The notes under the pieces were generated by a model. It had not been told where the DNA came from. It searched no databases and saw nothing but the letters and a program-made list of their open reading frames with translations. Source: PALSA-555 sp963821325 (GTDB lineage: Bacteria > Actinomycetota > Acidimicrobiia > IMCC26256 > PALSA-555). From it: DNA of 64,000 bases. Within the stretch, counting starts at the first letter, position 1. The number at the start of each line of letters is the position of its first letter. Position numbers and translations under genes: made by a program. This document shows, piece by piece, positions 19,169-27,610 of this stretch. The stretch is taken from contig CAWGDC010000002.1 of assembly GCA_963821325.1 (NCBI GenBank), positions 310,001 through 374,000 of the forward strand. The letters are read 5' to 3'.

Positions 19169-19201
19169 GTGCCCGCCGGGACCCCCCGTCCCGGCGGGCA
19201 C
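19169..19201 (+). terminator. Strong 14-bp hairpin after the secreted-protein gene
   Basis: A perfect 14-bp stem (GTGCCCGCCGGGAC pairing with GTCCCGGCGGGCAC) with a five-C loop, 18 nt past the stop. No T-run follows. Best read as the terminator of the upstream gene. Confidence 0.6.
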
Positions 19202-19255
19202 CGTCGCGTCCGACACCATCCGCTACCGTCCGCGCGCCCGACGCAGGGAGCGACG

Positions 19256-19876
19256 ATGACCGGCGAGCCGACCATCCCGGCGGGTGAGCGCACCGTCGCG
19301 GCTGGCACGCGCACGGTCCCGGCGGGGTCCGGCGGCGCCGGCGGCGGGGTGCCGCCCACCGGTCCGAGCGGCGCCGAGCCGCCCGACCGCGGCCCGATCC
19401 TCCTCCTCACCGGGTCCGCGCTCGCCGGGCTCGTCGTCGGCGCCGTCCTCGCGCTCGCCGTGGGCAGCGGCACCGCCACCCCGTCGTCGTCCACGTCCAC
19501 GTCCACGTCCGCGGCGAGCACCACGACGAGCAGCTCGACGACCAGCAGCACCACGACCTCGACCAGCGCCGTCCCCGCTCCCCTCGTCACCGGCTTCGGG
19601 GTCAGCCCCTCGTCACCGACCTGCCTCCCCAGCGGCGCCGTGCTCGTCACCTGGTCGACCCAGCGCGCCCAGAGCGTGACCCTCACCCTCGACGGCGCGA
19701 GCCTCGGGACCTTCTCGCCGAACGGGTCCCGGTCCGCGCCGTTCGCGTGCCCGCCGCACGCCCACACCTTCGGGATCGTCGCCACCGGCGCCAACGGCCA
19801 GCAGGCCACCCGCAGCGTCCAGGTCAACGCTGGCGCCCCGCCGCCCTCGACGTCGAGCACGACGACCACCACGTGA
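19256..19876 (+). CDS. Membrane-anchored protein with Ser/Thr linker and extracellular beta domain
   Basis: 206 residues from the ATG at 19256 with GGGAG upstream. The cytosolic N-terminus has repeats of TIPAGERTV / TRTVPAG. One membrane helix (ILLLTGSALAGLVVGAVLAL) is followed by a Ser/Thr-only linker of about 50 residues, then a small domain with VTGFGVSPSSPTCLPSGAV and one cysteine pair, suggestive of an Ig-like fold. It is probably surface exposed. The Ser/Thr tract and the tail could be glycosylated. No function is known. Confidence 0.65.
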   Translation: MTGEPTIPAGERTVAAGTRTVPAGSGGAGGGVPPTGPSGAEPPDRGPILLLTGSALAGLVVGAVLALAVGSGTATPSSSTSTSTSAASTTTSSSTTSSTTTSTSAVPAPLVTGFGVSPSSPTCLPSGAVLVTWSTQRAQSVTLTLDGASLGTFSPNGSRSAPFACPPHAHTFGIVATGANGQQATRSVQVNAGAPPPSTSSTTTTT

Positions 19877-19908
19877 GCCTTCCCTCGCGACCCGACGTTT
19901 GCTACGGT

Positions 19909-19924
19909 GTTACCGACGAGTAAC
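19909..19924. promoter_or_regulatory. Palindromic operator before acyl-CoA dehydrogenase gene
   Basis: GTTAC-CGACGA-GTAAC, perfect 5-bp arms. It sits about 38 bp before the GTG and next to a possible -10 (TACGGT, 19903-19908). TetR-type regulators of fatty acid degradation use similar TTAC/GTAA half-sites; the TetR at 25615 is the only such regulator here, and a link is only a guess. Confidence 0.5.
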
Positions 19925-19962
19925 TTGTGAACCGGGGCCCGACGTCCAGGGAGGCAACGGCC

Positions 19963-21177
19963 GTGGCGGACTTCTCGCTCGAGCTCAACGAAGACCAGCT
20001 CCAGATCCGCAAGTGGGTCCACGACTTCGCCGAGGACGTGGTCCGTCCCGCGGCGCACGAGTGGGACGAGCGTGAGGAGACCCCCTGGCCCATCATCCAG
20101 GAGGCGGCCAACATCGGCCTCTACTCCTGGGAGTTCATCGCCAACGCGTTCGGTGACCCCACCGGGATCACGTTCCCGATGGTCAGCGAGGAGATGTGCT
20201 GGGGCGACGCTGGCATCACCCTCGCGATCTTCGGCTCCACGCTCGCCGTGTCGGGGATCGTCGGCAGCGGCACCCCCGAGCAGATCGCCGAATGGGTGCC
20301 GCAGTGCTTCGGCACCCCCGAGAAGCTCCAGCTCGGCGCCTTCGCGGTCAGCGAAGCCGACGCCGGCAGCGACGTCGCCAACCTCCGCACCCGCGCCGTC
20401 TACGACGAGGCCACCGACGAGTGGGTGCTGAACGGCACGAAGACCTGGATCACCAACGGCGGCATCGCCGACGTGCACGTCGTCGTCGCGGCCGTCGACC
20501 CCGACCTCAAAGCCCGCGGCCAGGCGAGCTTCGTCGTGCCGCCCGGCACCCCCGGGCTGCGGCAAGGCCAGAAGTTCAAGAAGCACGGCATCCGCGCCAG
20601 CCACACCGCCGAGGTCGTCCTCGACGACGTGCGCGTCCCCGGCCGCTGCCTCCTCGGCGGCAAGGAGAAGCTCGACGCGCGCCTCGCCCGGGTCCGCGAG
20701 GGCCACAGCACGAAGGTGCAGGCCGCGATGAGCACCTTCGAGGCGAGCCGGCCCCTCGTCGGCGCCCAGGCTCTCGGCATCGCCCGGGCCGCCTACGAGT
20801 ACGCGCTCGACTACGCGAAGGAGCGCCACGCCTTCGGCCGGGCGATCATCGAGAACCAGGGCATCGCGTTCAAGCTCGCCGACATGCACACCGAGATCGA
20901 CGCCGCCCGACTGCTCGTCTGGCGTGCCTGCTGGATGGCCGCGACCCACAAGCCCTTCGAGCACGGCGAAGGCTCGATGAGCAAGCTCAAGGCCGGCGAG
21001 GTCGCCGTCCGCGTGACCGAGGAGGCCATCCAGATCCTCGGCGGCTACGGCTACGTGCGCGAGTACCCGGTCGAGCGCTGGCACCGCGACGCCAAGATCT
21101 ACACGATCTTCGAAGGCACCTCCGAGATCCAGCGTCTCGTCGTCGCCCGCGCCATCAGCGGGGTGCACATCCCCTAA
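19963..21177 (+). CDS. Acyl-CoA dehydrogenase
   Basis: Intact enzyme of 404 residues. LQLGAFAVSEADAGSDVANL is the FAD-binding and substrate loop, WVLNGTKTWITNGG the next conserved strand, HGIRASHTAEVVLDDVRVPG the middle domain, and ERHAFGRAIIENQGIAFKLA plus ILGGYGYVREYPVERWHRDA the C-terminal helical domain. The catalytic base aligns with the Glu in IFEGTSEIQRL. The chosen GTG follows GGGAGG. It carries out alpha-beta dehydrogenation of acyl-CoA. It stands alone under its own palindromic site rather than in the 1-7 kb operon. Confidence 0.92.
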   Translation: MADFSLELNEDQLQIRKWVHDFAEDVVRPAAHEWDEREETPWPIIQEAANIGLYSWEFIANAFGDPTGITFPMVSEEMCWGDAGITLAIFGSTLAVSGIVGSGTPEQIAEWVPQCFGTPEKLQLGAFAVSEADAGSDVANLRTRAVYDEATDEWVLNGTKTWITNGGIADVHVVVAAVDPDLKARGQASFVVPPGTPGLRQGQKFKKHGIRASHTAEVVLDDVRVPGRCLLGGKEKLDARLARVREGHSTKVQAAMSTFEASRPLVGAQALGIARAAYEYALDYAKERHAFGRAIIENQGIAFKLADMHTEIDAARLLVWRACWMAATHKPFEHGEGSMSKLKAGEVAVRVTEEAIQILGGYGYVREYPVERWHRDAKIYTIFEGTSEIQRLVVARAISGVHIP

Positions 21178-21221
21178 GTGTCGGCGCCGTCGCCGGCTCG
21201 GGCGGGTGGGCGCCGCGGCGG

Positions 21222-21768
21222 TCAGGCGGGTGGTTCGGGTGGTCCTCCCGAGCTGGTGGCGTCGATCCAGAAACGCATCGTCGGCGCCGACCGGCCCTCG
21301 AGCTGGATGACGTCCTCGAGCACGCCGCCGTTCGCCTCGATCGACGCGGCGTGACGCGGCGTTCGCCTCGTCGCACGTGACGAGGACGTCGCGCACCCCG
21401 AGCGCGAGGCATCGGGGCAGCGCGAGGCGCAGCGCCGTCGTCGCGTGCCCCTGCCGGCGGGCCGACGGGCGGATCGAGTAGCCGACGTGCCCGCCGTACC
21501 GGCGGAGCGCGTCGGTGAGCTCGTGGCGGATCTGCACCCGGCCCAGGAACGCATCGCCGTCCACCAGCCAGAGCTCGGACCCGGCGACCCACCCCGCGGG
21601 CAGACCACGTCCCGCGGCGTGGTCGCGCAGCTCGTCGACGAAGGACCCAAACGATGGGTGCTCGTCGAGCGAGCCCAACTCGTCGTCTCGCCCCTCCGCG
21701 ACGAACTCGTCCATCGCTGCGCGGTAGCTCGCCTCGTATCGAGCCGTGGGCTCGACGAGCTCGACCAC
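21222..21768 (-). CDS. GNAT family N-acetyltransferase, one frameshift
   Basis: About 180 residues from the GTG at 21768. The cofactor loop is SIRPSARRQGHATTALRLAL (the RxxGxA type), after GRVQIRHELTDALRRYGGHV. The last 50 residues (SIEANGGVLEDVIQLEGR, RFWID) are in another frame, with the join near 21355. The size and order fit a GNAT that acetylates an amine or protein N-terminus; substrate unknown. Convergent with the acyl-CoA dehydrogenase. Confidence 0.75.
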
Positions 21769-21875
21769 GCGGAGAGTCTCACACCACCCCGGCTCGCACC
21801 GGCGAGTCGCGCCCGCTGCGCCGGGCGGCCGGCTCGGCGCATCCGATACCGTCAGGACACCCCACGCCGCGCGAG

Positions 21876-22994
21876 GTGCCCGTGCTCGACTTCGATCCCC
21901 TCGACGAATACCCGATCCATCAGCTGCCGCTCCCGATGCGCTACGTCGGGTCGAGCGACCGCAACGTCTACGACCGGTGCATCTTCCAGGGGATCGACCA
22001 CGAGGCCGACGCCTACTTCATCACCGGGCTCGGCGTGTACCCCAACCTCGGAGTCATCGACGCGTACGCCACCGTGCGGCGCGGCGATCAGCAGTGGGCG
22101 GTCCGCATGTCCGGCGCGCGGCCCGACGACAAGCTCAGCCAGCAGGTCGGCCCGTACCGCATCGAGGTGATCGAGCCGTTCCACGACCTGCGGCTGGTCT
22201 GCGACGCGGACGCGCACGGGATCGGGTTCGATCTCCGCTACCACTCCGAGTACGCGCCGATCAGCGAGCCCCAGCACATCCGCTACCAGGCGGACCGCAT
22301 CCTCCTCGACGCCTCACGGTTCGCCGGGGTGGGGACCTGGGAGGGAGAGCTGCGCGTCGCCGGCGACCGGATCGCGGTGACGCCCGACCGCTTCACCGCG
22401 ACGCGCGACCGGTCGTGGGGGATCCGTCCGGTCGGCGAGCCCGAGCCGGCCGGCCGTCCCCGCGAGTGGGGCGGCATGTGGTGGAACTGGATCCCGCTGC
22501 GCTTCGACGACTTCGCCCTCCACGTGATCTTGGAGGAGAACCCGCAAGGGCAGCGCAACACGAACTTCGCCGTCCGCGTCTTCCCCGCGGCGACCGGGCG
22601 TCCCCCCGAGCAGCTCGGCTGGCCGCTGCCCGAGATCCGCTACCAGTCGGGGACCCGCCGGCCGATCGGCGCCACGATGGAGCTCGTCACGCGTGACGGC
22701 AAGACCGACACCCTCGAGGTCGAGCCCCTCGTCGGGATCCCGCTCAACGTGGGCTGCGGGTACGGCGCCGACCCCGAGTGGACGCACGGCGTGTGGAAGG
22801 GGGAGGGCTGGGTCGAAGGGTCGGTGTACGACCACCACGACCCCGCGGTCGTGGGACGAGGCGCGTTCTCGATCACCGATCACCTTGCCCGCGCGACGTT
22901 CGACGGCCAGACCGGCTGGGGGATCTTCGAGCACGCCGCGATCGGCCGGCACGACCCCTCCGGGTTCGCCGACCTCGAGGCCGTCGCCCCGTAG
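21876..22994 (+). CDS. Conserved protein of unknown function, lipocalin/AttH-like candidate
   Basis: About 372 residues from a GTG at 21876 (GTG at 21882 also possible). No signal peptide. Visible blocks are YPIHQLPLPMRYVGSSDRN, HDLRLVCDADAHGIGFDLRY, TRDRSWGIRPVGEP and EWGGMWWNWIPLRFDDFALH. The beta-rich, Trp-rich pattern with a conserved RDRSWG(I/V)R resembles DUF7064/AttH-like double-lipocalin proteins often linked to steroid or lipid catabolism in actinobacteria. That is recall, not proof. Single gene with a TACCGT -10 candidate about 25 nt upstream. Confidence 0.55.
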   Translation: MPVLDFDPLDEYPIHQLPLPMRYVGSSDRNVYDRCIFQGIDHEADAYFITGLGVYPNLGVIDAYATVRRGDQQWAVRMSGARPDDKLSQQVGPYRIEVIEPFHDLRLVCDADAHGIGFDLRYHSEYAPISEPQHIRYQADRILLDASRFAGVGTWEGELRVAGDRIAVTPDRFTATRDRSWGIRPVGEPEPAGRPREWGGMWWNWIPLRFDDFALHVILEENPQGQRNTNFAVRVFPAATGRPPEQLGWPLPEIRYQSGTRRPIGATMELVTRDGKTDTLEVEPLVGIPLNVGCGYGADPEWTHGVWKGEGWVEGSVYDHHDPAVVGRGAFSITDHLARATFDGQTGWGIFEHAAIGRHDPSGFADLEAVAP

Positions 22995-23031
22995 TGCGCC
23001 GCCGGGTGGGCGCCCCTACGGGCGCGACGCC

Positions 23032-23331
23032 GTGACCGAGCCCGTCCGCGTCGTCCCGAACCGCGACGAGCACCGCTACGAGGCCTGGGTCGGCGATCAC
23101 CTCGCCGGCTTCGTCGACTACCACCTCACGCCGGGCCGGATCGTGCTCATCCACACCGAGACCGACGACGCGCTGCAGGGACAGGGAATCGCCAGTCGCC
23201 TCGCCGCGGGCGCGCTCGACGACGCCCGGGCGCACGGCTGGTCGGTCACCCCGCGGTGCCCGTTCGTCGCCGAGTACATCCGCCGCCACCCGGAGTACGC
23301 CGATCTCGTCGCCCGGCCGACCGAGGGCTAA
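23032..23331 (+). CDS. Small GNAT-like N-acetyltransferase (YjdJ/NATD1 type)
   Basis: 99 residues from the GTG at 23032. It reads VVPNRDEHRYEAWVGDHLAG, LIHTETDDALQGQGIASRLA and VTPRCPFVAEYIRRHPEYAD, which are hallmarks of the single-domain Gcn5-related family (GQGIASRL binds acetyl-CoA and CPF-x-YI-x-H-P-x-Y closes the fold). The cellular target is unknown. Confidence 0.85.
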   Translation: MTEPVRVVPNRDEHRYEAWVGDHLAGFVDYHLTPGRIVLIHTETDDALQGQGIASRLAAGALDDARAHGWSVTPRCPFVAEYIRRHPEYADLVARPTEG

Positions 23332-23377
23332 ACGTCGAGCGACGGCCCCGGCTCGACCCGTCTAACGTCGCCCGGGC

Positions 23378-24766
23378 ATGACCCCGCGCATCACGCTCGT
23401 GGGCGGCGGCAGCACGCACTGGACGCCCCGGCTGCTCTCGGACTTCGCCAACACCGAGTCCCTCCAGGACGCCGTCGTGACCCTCGTCGACGTGGACCCT
23501 GACTCGCTCCCGCCGATGCTGGACGTCGCCGATCACCTCGCCAAGTGCCGCCCGGGGCTCGGCCTGTCCGTCAGCGCCACCACCGATCTCGACGCGGGTC
23601 TCGACGGCGCCGAGTACGTCGTCACCGCGTTCTCGGTGGGCGGGTTCGCGAGCATGCGCCACGATCTCGAGATCCCCGCCCGGTACGGCATCCGCCAGCC
23701 CGTCGGTGACAGCGTCGGGCCGGGCGGCATCAGCCGGGCGCTGCGCAGCGTGCCGGTCCTGCTCGCCATCGCCCGCGCCGTCGAACGTCGCAGCCCGGGC
23801 GCGCTGCTCCTCAACGTCACGAACCCACTCTCGGCGCTGTGCCGCGCCGTGACCCGAGAGACCGGTGTCCGCACCGTCGGGCTCTGCAACGAGGTCGTCG
23901 GGCTGCAGTTCGTCGTCAGCCTGCTGCTCGACGCGGACCTGCGCCGCGTCGACCCCATCGTGGCGGGCGTCAACCACCTGCCGCTCGTCACGGCGCTGAC
24001 CGTCGGCGGGGACGACGGCTTCGCGCGGCTGCGCCGGCTGCTCGACGACGACGACGCCCACACCGAGCCGGTCTGGCTGACCCCCCTCCCCGCCGCGATG
24101 CACTACCGCAAGGTCACGCCAGGCCCGGCGTGGACCAAGGCCGACGTCATCGCCGGGAACCGCCTCAAGCTCGAGCTGTTCCAGCGCTTCGGCGTGCTCC
24201 CCGGGTCGGCCGACACCCACGTCGCCGAGTTCTTCCCCGGCTTCGTCACGCCCGAGTCGGACTACGGGCGCGACTGGTCGGTGCACCACTACGGGCTCGC
24301 CGGTCACATCGCCGACAAGTGGGACGACGAGCAGGGCGTGGCCGACTTGCTGGCCGGCGACGAGATCAGCCCGCACCCCTCCGGCGAGCTCGTCGCACCG
24401 CTGCTCGACTCGCTGCAGCGCGGCGTCCCGCGGCCGCTGCCGATGAACCTCCCGAACACCGGCCAGGTCCAGAACCTCGAGGACGGTGTCGTCGTCGAGT
24501 GCATCGGCGTCGCCACTGACGGTGCCGTCCGACCACGCGACGCCGTCCGCGTCCCCTCGATCCTCGGCGAGATGCTGCGGCGGGTCGCCGGCGCGGAAGA
24601 GCTCACCGTCGACGCCGCGCTCAACGGGAACCCGACGACCGTCCTGGAGGCGATGCTGGCCGACCCGATGGCCGGCCGGCTTCCCTACGAGCACGTCGTG
24701 GCGATGACCGACGAGCTGCTCGCAGCGACCCGGCCGTGGCTGCCCCAGTTCGACGCTGCTCGCTAG
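23378..24766 (+). CDS. Glycoside hydrolase family 4 (NAD- and metal-dependent glycosidase)
   Basis: 462 residues. RITLVGGGSTHWTPRLLSDF is the NAD-binding start of GH4. NVTNPLSALCRAVTRETGVR, VGLCNEVVGL (metal Cys) and IVAGVNHLPLVTAL (metal His) are the expected metal site. GH4 enzymes cleave alpha- or beta-glycosides, often 6-phosphosugars, by an oxidation/elimination route. LNMPNTGQxxNL-like DLPNTGQVQNLEDGVVVE fits the C-terminal domain. A TAACGT -10 lies 10 nt upstream. No sugar transporter is adjacent, so the substrate is open. Confidence 0.9.
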   Translation: MTPRITLVGGGSTHWTPRLLSDFANTESLQDAVVTLVDVDPDSLPPMLDVADHLAKCRPGLGLSVSATTDLDAGLDGAEYVVTAFSVGGFASMRHDLEIPARYGIRQPVGDSVGPGGISRALRSVPVLLAIARAVERRSPGALLLNVTNPLSALCRAVTRETGVRTVGLCNEVVGLQFVVSLLLDADLRRVDPIVAGVNHLPLVTALTVGGDDGFARLRRLLDDDDAHTEPVWLTPLPAAMHYRKVTPGPAWTKADVIAGNRLKLELFQRFGVLPGSADTHVAEFFPGFVTPESDYGRDWSVHHYGLAGHIADKWDDEQGVADLLAGDEISPHPSGELVAPLLDSLQRGVPRPLPMNLPNTGQVQNLEDGVVVECIGVATDGAVRPRDAVRVPSILGEMLRRVAGAEELTVDAALNGNPTTVLEAMLADPMAGRLPYEHVVAMTDELLAATRPWLPQFDAAR

Positions 24767-24837
24767 GCCGCCTCGGCCCAGCCGTGGAGCGCCGATGAGC
24801 GGGCCGGCCGCCGCGCCCGGACAGGAGGCGCACCGTC

Positions 24838-25611
24838 GTGGCTGATCGGGAGGTCCCGGACGGCGTCGCCGCGCTGCACGCGCTCGACCCGCAGCCGGGC
24901 CCCGCCGACCTGCACGCCGTCTACGCGCCCACCGAGCGCCGCCGCGGCCGATGGGTGCGGCTGAACATGGTCGCCAGCCTCGACGGCGCCACGGCGCTGG
25001 ACGGCCGCTCGGGTGGACTCGCCGGGCCGGCGGACCACGCCGTGTTCCGCATCCTCCGATCGTTCGCGGACGTGATCCTCGTCGGCGCGGCGACGATGCG
25101 CGCCGAGCGGTACGGCCCACCCGCCCTGCCCGCCGCGCTGCGCGACGCGCGCCTGGCGCGGGGCCAGCCGGCGCTGCCCACGATCGCCGTCGTCACCCGC
25201 AACGTCGCGTTCGACTGGGACGCCCCCTTCTTCGTCGCCGCGAATCCGGCCCCGCTGCTGATCACGGTCGGCGCCGCGGCACCACGGGTCCCCGCCCAGG
25301 CACCGGTGAGCGACGTCATCGTCGCGGGCGACGACCAACTCGACGTGACCGCCGGGCTCGACGGGCTGACCGAGCGCGGCCACCACGACGTCCTGGTCGA
25401 GGGCGGCCCGACGCTGAACGCGATGCTGGCCGCCGCGGACGAGATCGACGAGCTCTGCCTCACCGTCTCGCCCCGCCTGGTCGGCGGGTCGAGCGCCGGG
25501 CTCCTGCGCGGCGACGCGGGACCACCGACGCCGCTGACGCTCGCCTCCGTGCTGAGCGCCGACGACTACCTGTTCGTGCGTTACCGGCGCGGACCCGCCA
25601 CGGCCACCTGA
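24838..25611 (+). CDS. RibD C-terminal-domain pyrimidine reductase family protein
   Basis: 257 residues from the GTG at 24838 after AGGAGG. VRLNMVASLDGATALDGRSG, ILVGAATMRAERYGPP and DVLVEGGPTLNAMLAAADEI match the RibD_C reductase fold that reduces the ribosylamino-pyrimidine in riboflavin synthesis with NADPH. The deaminase half of RibD is absent and no rib genes are near, so it may be a paralogous reductase rather than the riboflavin enzyme. Confidence 0.85.
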   Translation: MADREVPDGVAALHALDPQPGPADLHAVYAPTERRRGRWVRLNMVASLDGATALDGRSGGLAGPADHAVFRILRSFADVILVGAATMRAERYGPPALPAALRDARLARGQPALPTIAVVTRNVAFDWDAPFFVAANPAPLLITVGAAAPRVPAQAPVSDVIVAGDDQLDVTAGLDGLTERGHHDVLVEGGPTLNAMLAAADEIDELCLTVSPRLVGGSSAGLLRGDAGPPTPLTLASVLSADDYLFVRYRRGPATAT

Positions 25612-25614
25612 GCG

Positions 25615-26256
25615 CTAGCGGCGGGCGCCCGGCGATCGGCCGGTCGACGCCGGCTCGTCGACGCGGATGCCCCGCAAGCCGAACCAGGCGAACTCCGAGA
25701 CCCAGCCGGCGAGCTGCTCACCGTCGAGATCGCTGCCGTCGTCGGTCAACGTGTCGCGACTCGTCGCCTCGGCGATCCCGATCAGGGCGTGGGCCAGCAC
25801 CCGCCGCTGCTCGACCGTGCCCTCGATGTCGATGAGCTGGCTCACCGCGCTCGCGACCTCGTCCAGGAGCCGCTCGATCACGTCGGCGAAGTCGGCGTCG
25901 TTGCGGGCCGACGCGCCGAACAGCACGCGGAACGCCGACTCGTTGCGTGTCACGAACCGGAAGTAGGCCGCGAAGCCGACTTCGACGCGTTCGCGTCCCG
26001 AGTGCGCCGAGCTCGTCGCCTGCTCGAGCTCGTCGAGAAGTCGGCGCCCCAGGTCGCCCAGCAAGTCGATGAACAGCGCCCGCTTCGAGGGGAAGTGCTG
26101 ATACAGGACCGGCTTCGTCACCCCAGCCGCGGCGGCGATGTCATCCATCGACGTCGCGTGGAACCCCCGGTTCGCGAACACCGTGCAGGCCACGTCGAGG
26201 ATCTGTTGGCGCCGCCGCTCCGCCGGCAGGCGCGTCGTGCCCGCCCGGGCCGTCAT
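25615..26256 (-). CDS. TetR family transcriptional regulator
   Basis: 213 residues. The N-terminal HTH reads RRRQQILDVACTVFANRGFH and MDDIAAAAGVTKPVLYQHFP; the C-terminal ligand domain is helical. The ATG overlaps the stop of the aldo/keto reductase (ATGA), so it is co-transcribed with it and may control its own operon. A TetR fits control by a hydrophobic effector. Confidence 0.9.
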   Translation of the reverse strand: MTARAGTTRLPAERRRQQILDVACTVFANRGFHATSMDDIAAAAGVTKPVLYQHFPSKRALFIDLLGDLGRRLLDELEQATSSAHSGRERVEVGFAAYFRFVTRNESAFRVLFGASARNDADFADVIERLLDEVASAVSQLIDIEGTVEQRRVLAHALIGIAEATSRDTLTDDGSDLDGEQLAGWVSEFAWFGLRGIRVDEPASTGRSPGARR

Positions 26257-27260
26257 GCGCTCGACTTCAACGGCATCTGGTACCGGTCGGTGTGATCGAA
26301 GTTCCGGGCCCACAGCTCGTCCAGCTGGCGCTGCTCGCCCGCGTCGAGCGGAAGGTCGGACGCGGCGGCGTACTCCCGCACCTCCTCGACCGTCACGCAC
26401 GTCGGCAGCACCGTCGTGAACGCCGGGTTCGCCAAGATACCGGCGATGGCCGCCTGCGCCACGGTGCGGCCCGTGCCCTCCCAGAGGAACGCGAGCGTCT
26501 CGGCCTTCTCGAAGTTGTCGAGCATGTTGTCCCGGTTGCGGTGCGCCCGATGGTCACCGGCGGCGAACTCGGTGTCACGATCGATCTTGCCGGTCAGCAC
26601 ATCCGACGCGTGCGGAACCCGCGAGATGAGCCCCACCCGGCCGTCGGTCACCGTCGGCTCGGCGGCGAACGTGCGACCCGGCTCCTGCTCCAAGATGTTG
26701 AACACCGTCTGCAGCGACGCGATCGGGCGGCGTCGCAACGACTGCAGGCCCTCCTCGACCCAACCGATCGCCGGGCCGAGCGCCACCCCGAGCTCGCGGA
26801 CCTTGCCCTGCTCGCGCAGGCGCTCCAGCGCCGCCCAGAGGTCGTCGTCCAAGATCGGGGTGAGGCGGGCGTTGTGCAGCTGGTACAGGTCGACGTAGTC
26901 GGTCCCGAGCCGCCGCAGCGAGGCCTCCAGCTGACCGGCCATCGCCTCCGGGCGCCAGTCCTGGGGGCGCTCCGACTGCCCGGCGTGCTCCCGCGGGGCG
27001 TCGATGTCGTAGCCGCCCTTCGTCGTGACCACGATCTCGTCGCGGTGCGACTGCAGCAGCGGAGCCAACAGCGTCTCGCCCAGCCCGTTCTGTCCGTAGA
27101 CCGGCGCGGTGTCGAAGAACGTGACACCTGCGTCGAGCGCGGCGTGCATCAGGCCCTGCTTGTCCTCGACCGCGCCCCACCAGTCGCTGGCCAGTGTCCA
27201 GTTCCCGAATCCGATCTCGGAGACGACGATCTCCGAGGAACCGAAGGGGCGGTAGCGCAC
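26253..27260 (-). CDS. Aldo/keto reductase
   Basis: 335 residues, (beta/alpha)8 NADPH-dependent oxidoreductase. FFDTAPVYGQNGLGETLLAP holds the catalytic Asp and Tyr, IVVTTKGGYD the Lys, and YVDLYQLHNARL the His. GSSEIVVSEIGFGNWTL is the usual AKR N-terminus. GGAGGA lies before the GTG. First gene of a two-gene unit with the TetR regulator. Substrate unknown. Confidence 0.9.
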   Translation of the reverse strand: MRYRPFGSSEIVVSEIGFGNWTLASDWWGAVEDKQGLMHAALDAGVTFFDTAPVYGQNGLGETLLAPLLQSHRDEIVVTTKGGYDIDAPREHAGQSERPQDWRPEAMAGQLEASLRRLGTDYVDLYQLHNARLTPILDDDLWAALERLREQGKVRELGVALGPAIGWVEEGLQSLRRRPIASLQTVFNILEQEPGRTFAAEPTVTDGRVGLISRVPHASDVLTGKIDRDTEFAAGDHRAHRNRDNMLDNFEKAETLAFLWEGTGRTVAQAAIAGILANPAFTTVLPTCVTVEEVREYAAASDLPLDAGEQRQLDELWARNFDHTDRYQMPLKSSA

Positions 27261-27325
27261 GGCGGTCTCCTCCGATGGGCGCCCGACAGCACCGAGGGTA
27301 GATGGTGCCTCGTCGACCGGGCGAA

Positions 27326-27610
27326 CTACTGCGCGGCGCCATCCGACCGCGGTCGGCTCCGCGCCGCGTCTTCGCGCTCCGCGGCTCGCAGCCCGTAGCC
27401 GAGCACGATCGGCACGGGAAGCACGCAGATCGACACCACCAGCGCCGTCACGGTCCCGACCACCGACCAGCCGGGAAACCCGTCGCTCACCCCGACGGCG
27501 AAGAGCACGACCGCGAGGCCGAGCGCCCCATAGCCGAGCCGTTGGGCGATCTGAACCACACGTCGGATTCGCGCACGACGAGCGACAATCGGGTCCGAGG
27601 GCGCCTTCAC
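27326..27610 (-). CDS. Small membrane protein, unknown
   Basis: 94 residues from the GTG at 27610, which overlaps the glycosyltransferase stop by 4 bp. Two hydrophobic helices (LGYGALGLAVVLFAVGV and VVGTVTALVVSICVLPVPIV) lie between a basic N-terminus and a charged tail. No family recognised. The operon position suggests a role with the glycosyltransferase. Confidence 0.6.
   Translation of the reverse strand: MKAPSDPIVARRARIRRVVQIAQRLGYGALGLAVVLFAVGVSDGFPGWSVVGTVTALVVSICVLPVPIVLGYGLRAAEREDAARSRPRSDGAAQ

Noticed and set aside
24838..25611. Riboflavin biosynthesis operon
   Set aside because: Only a RibD_C-type reductase is present; no ribA, ribE, ribH or deaminase domain flanks it.
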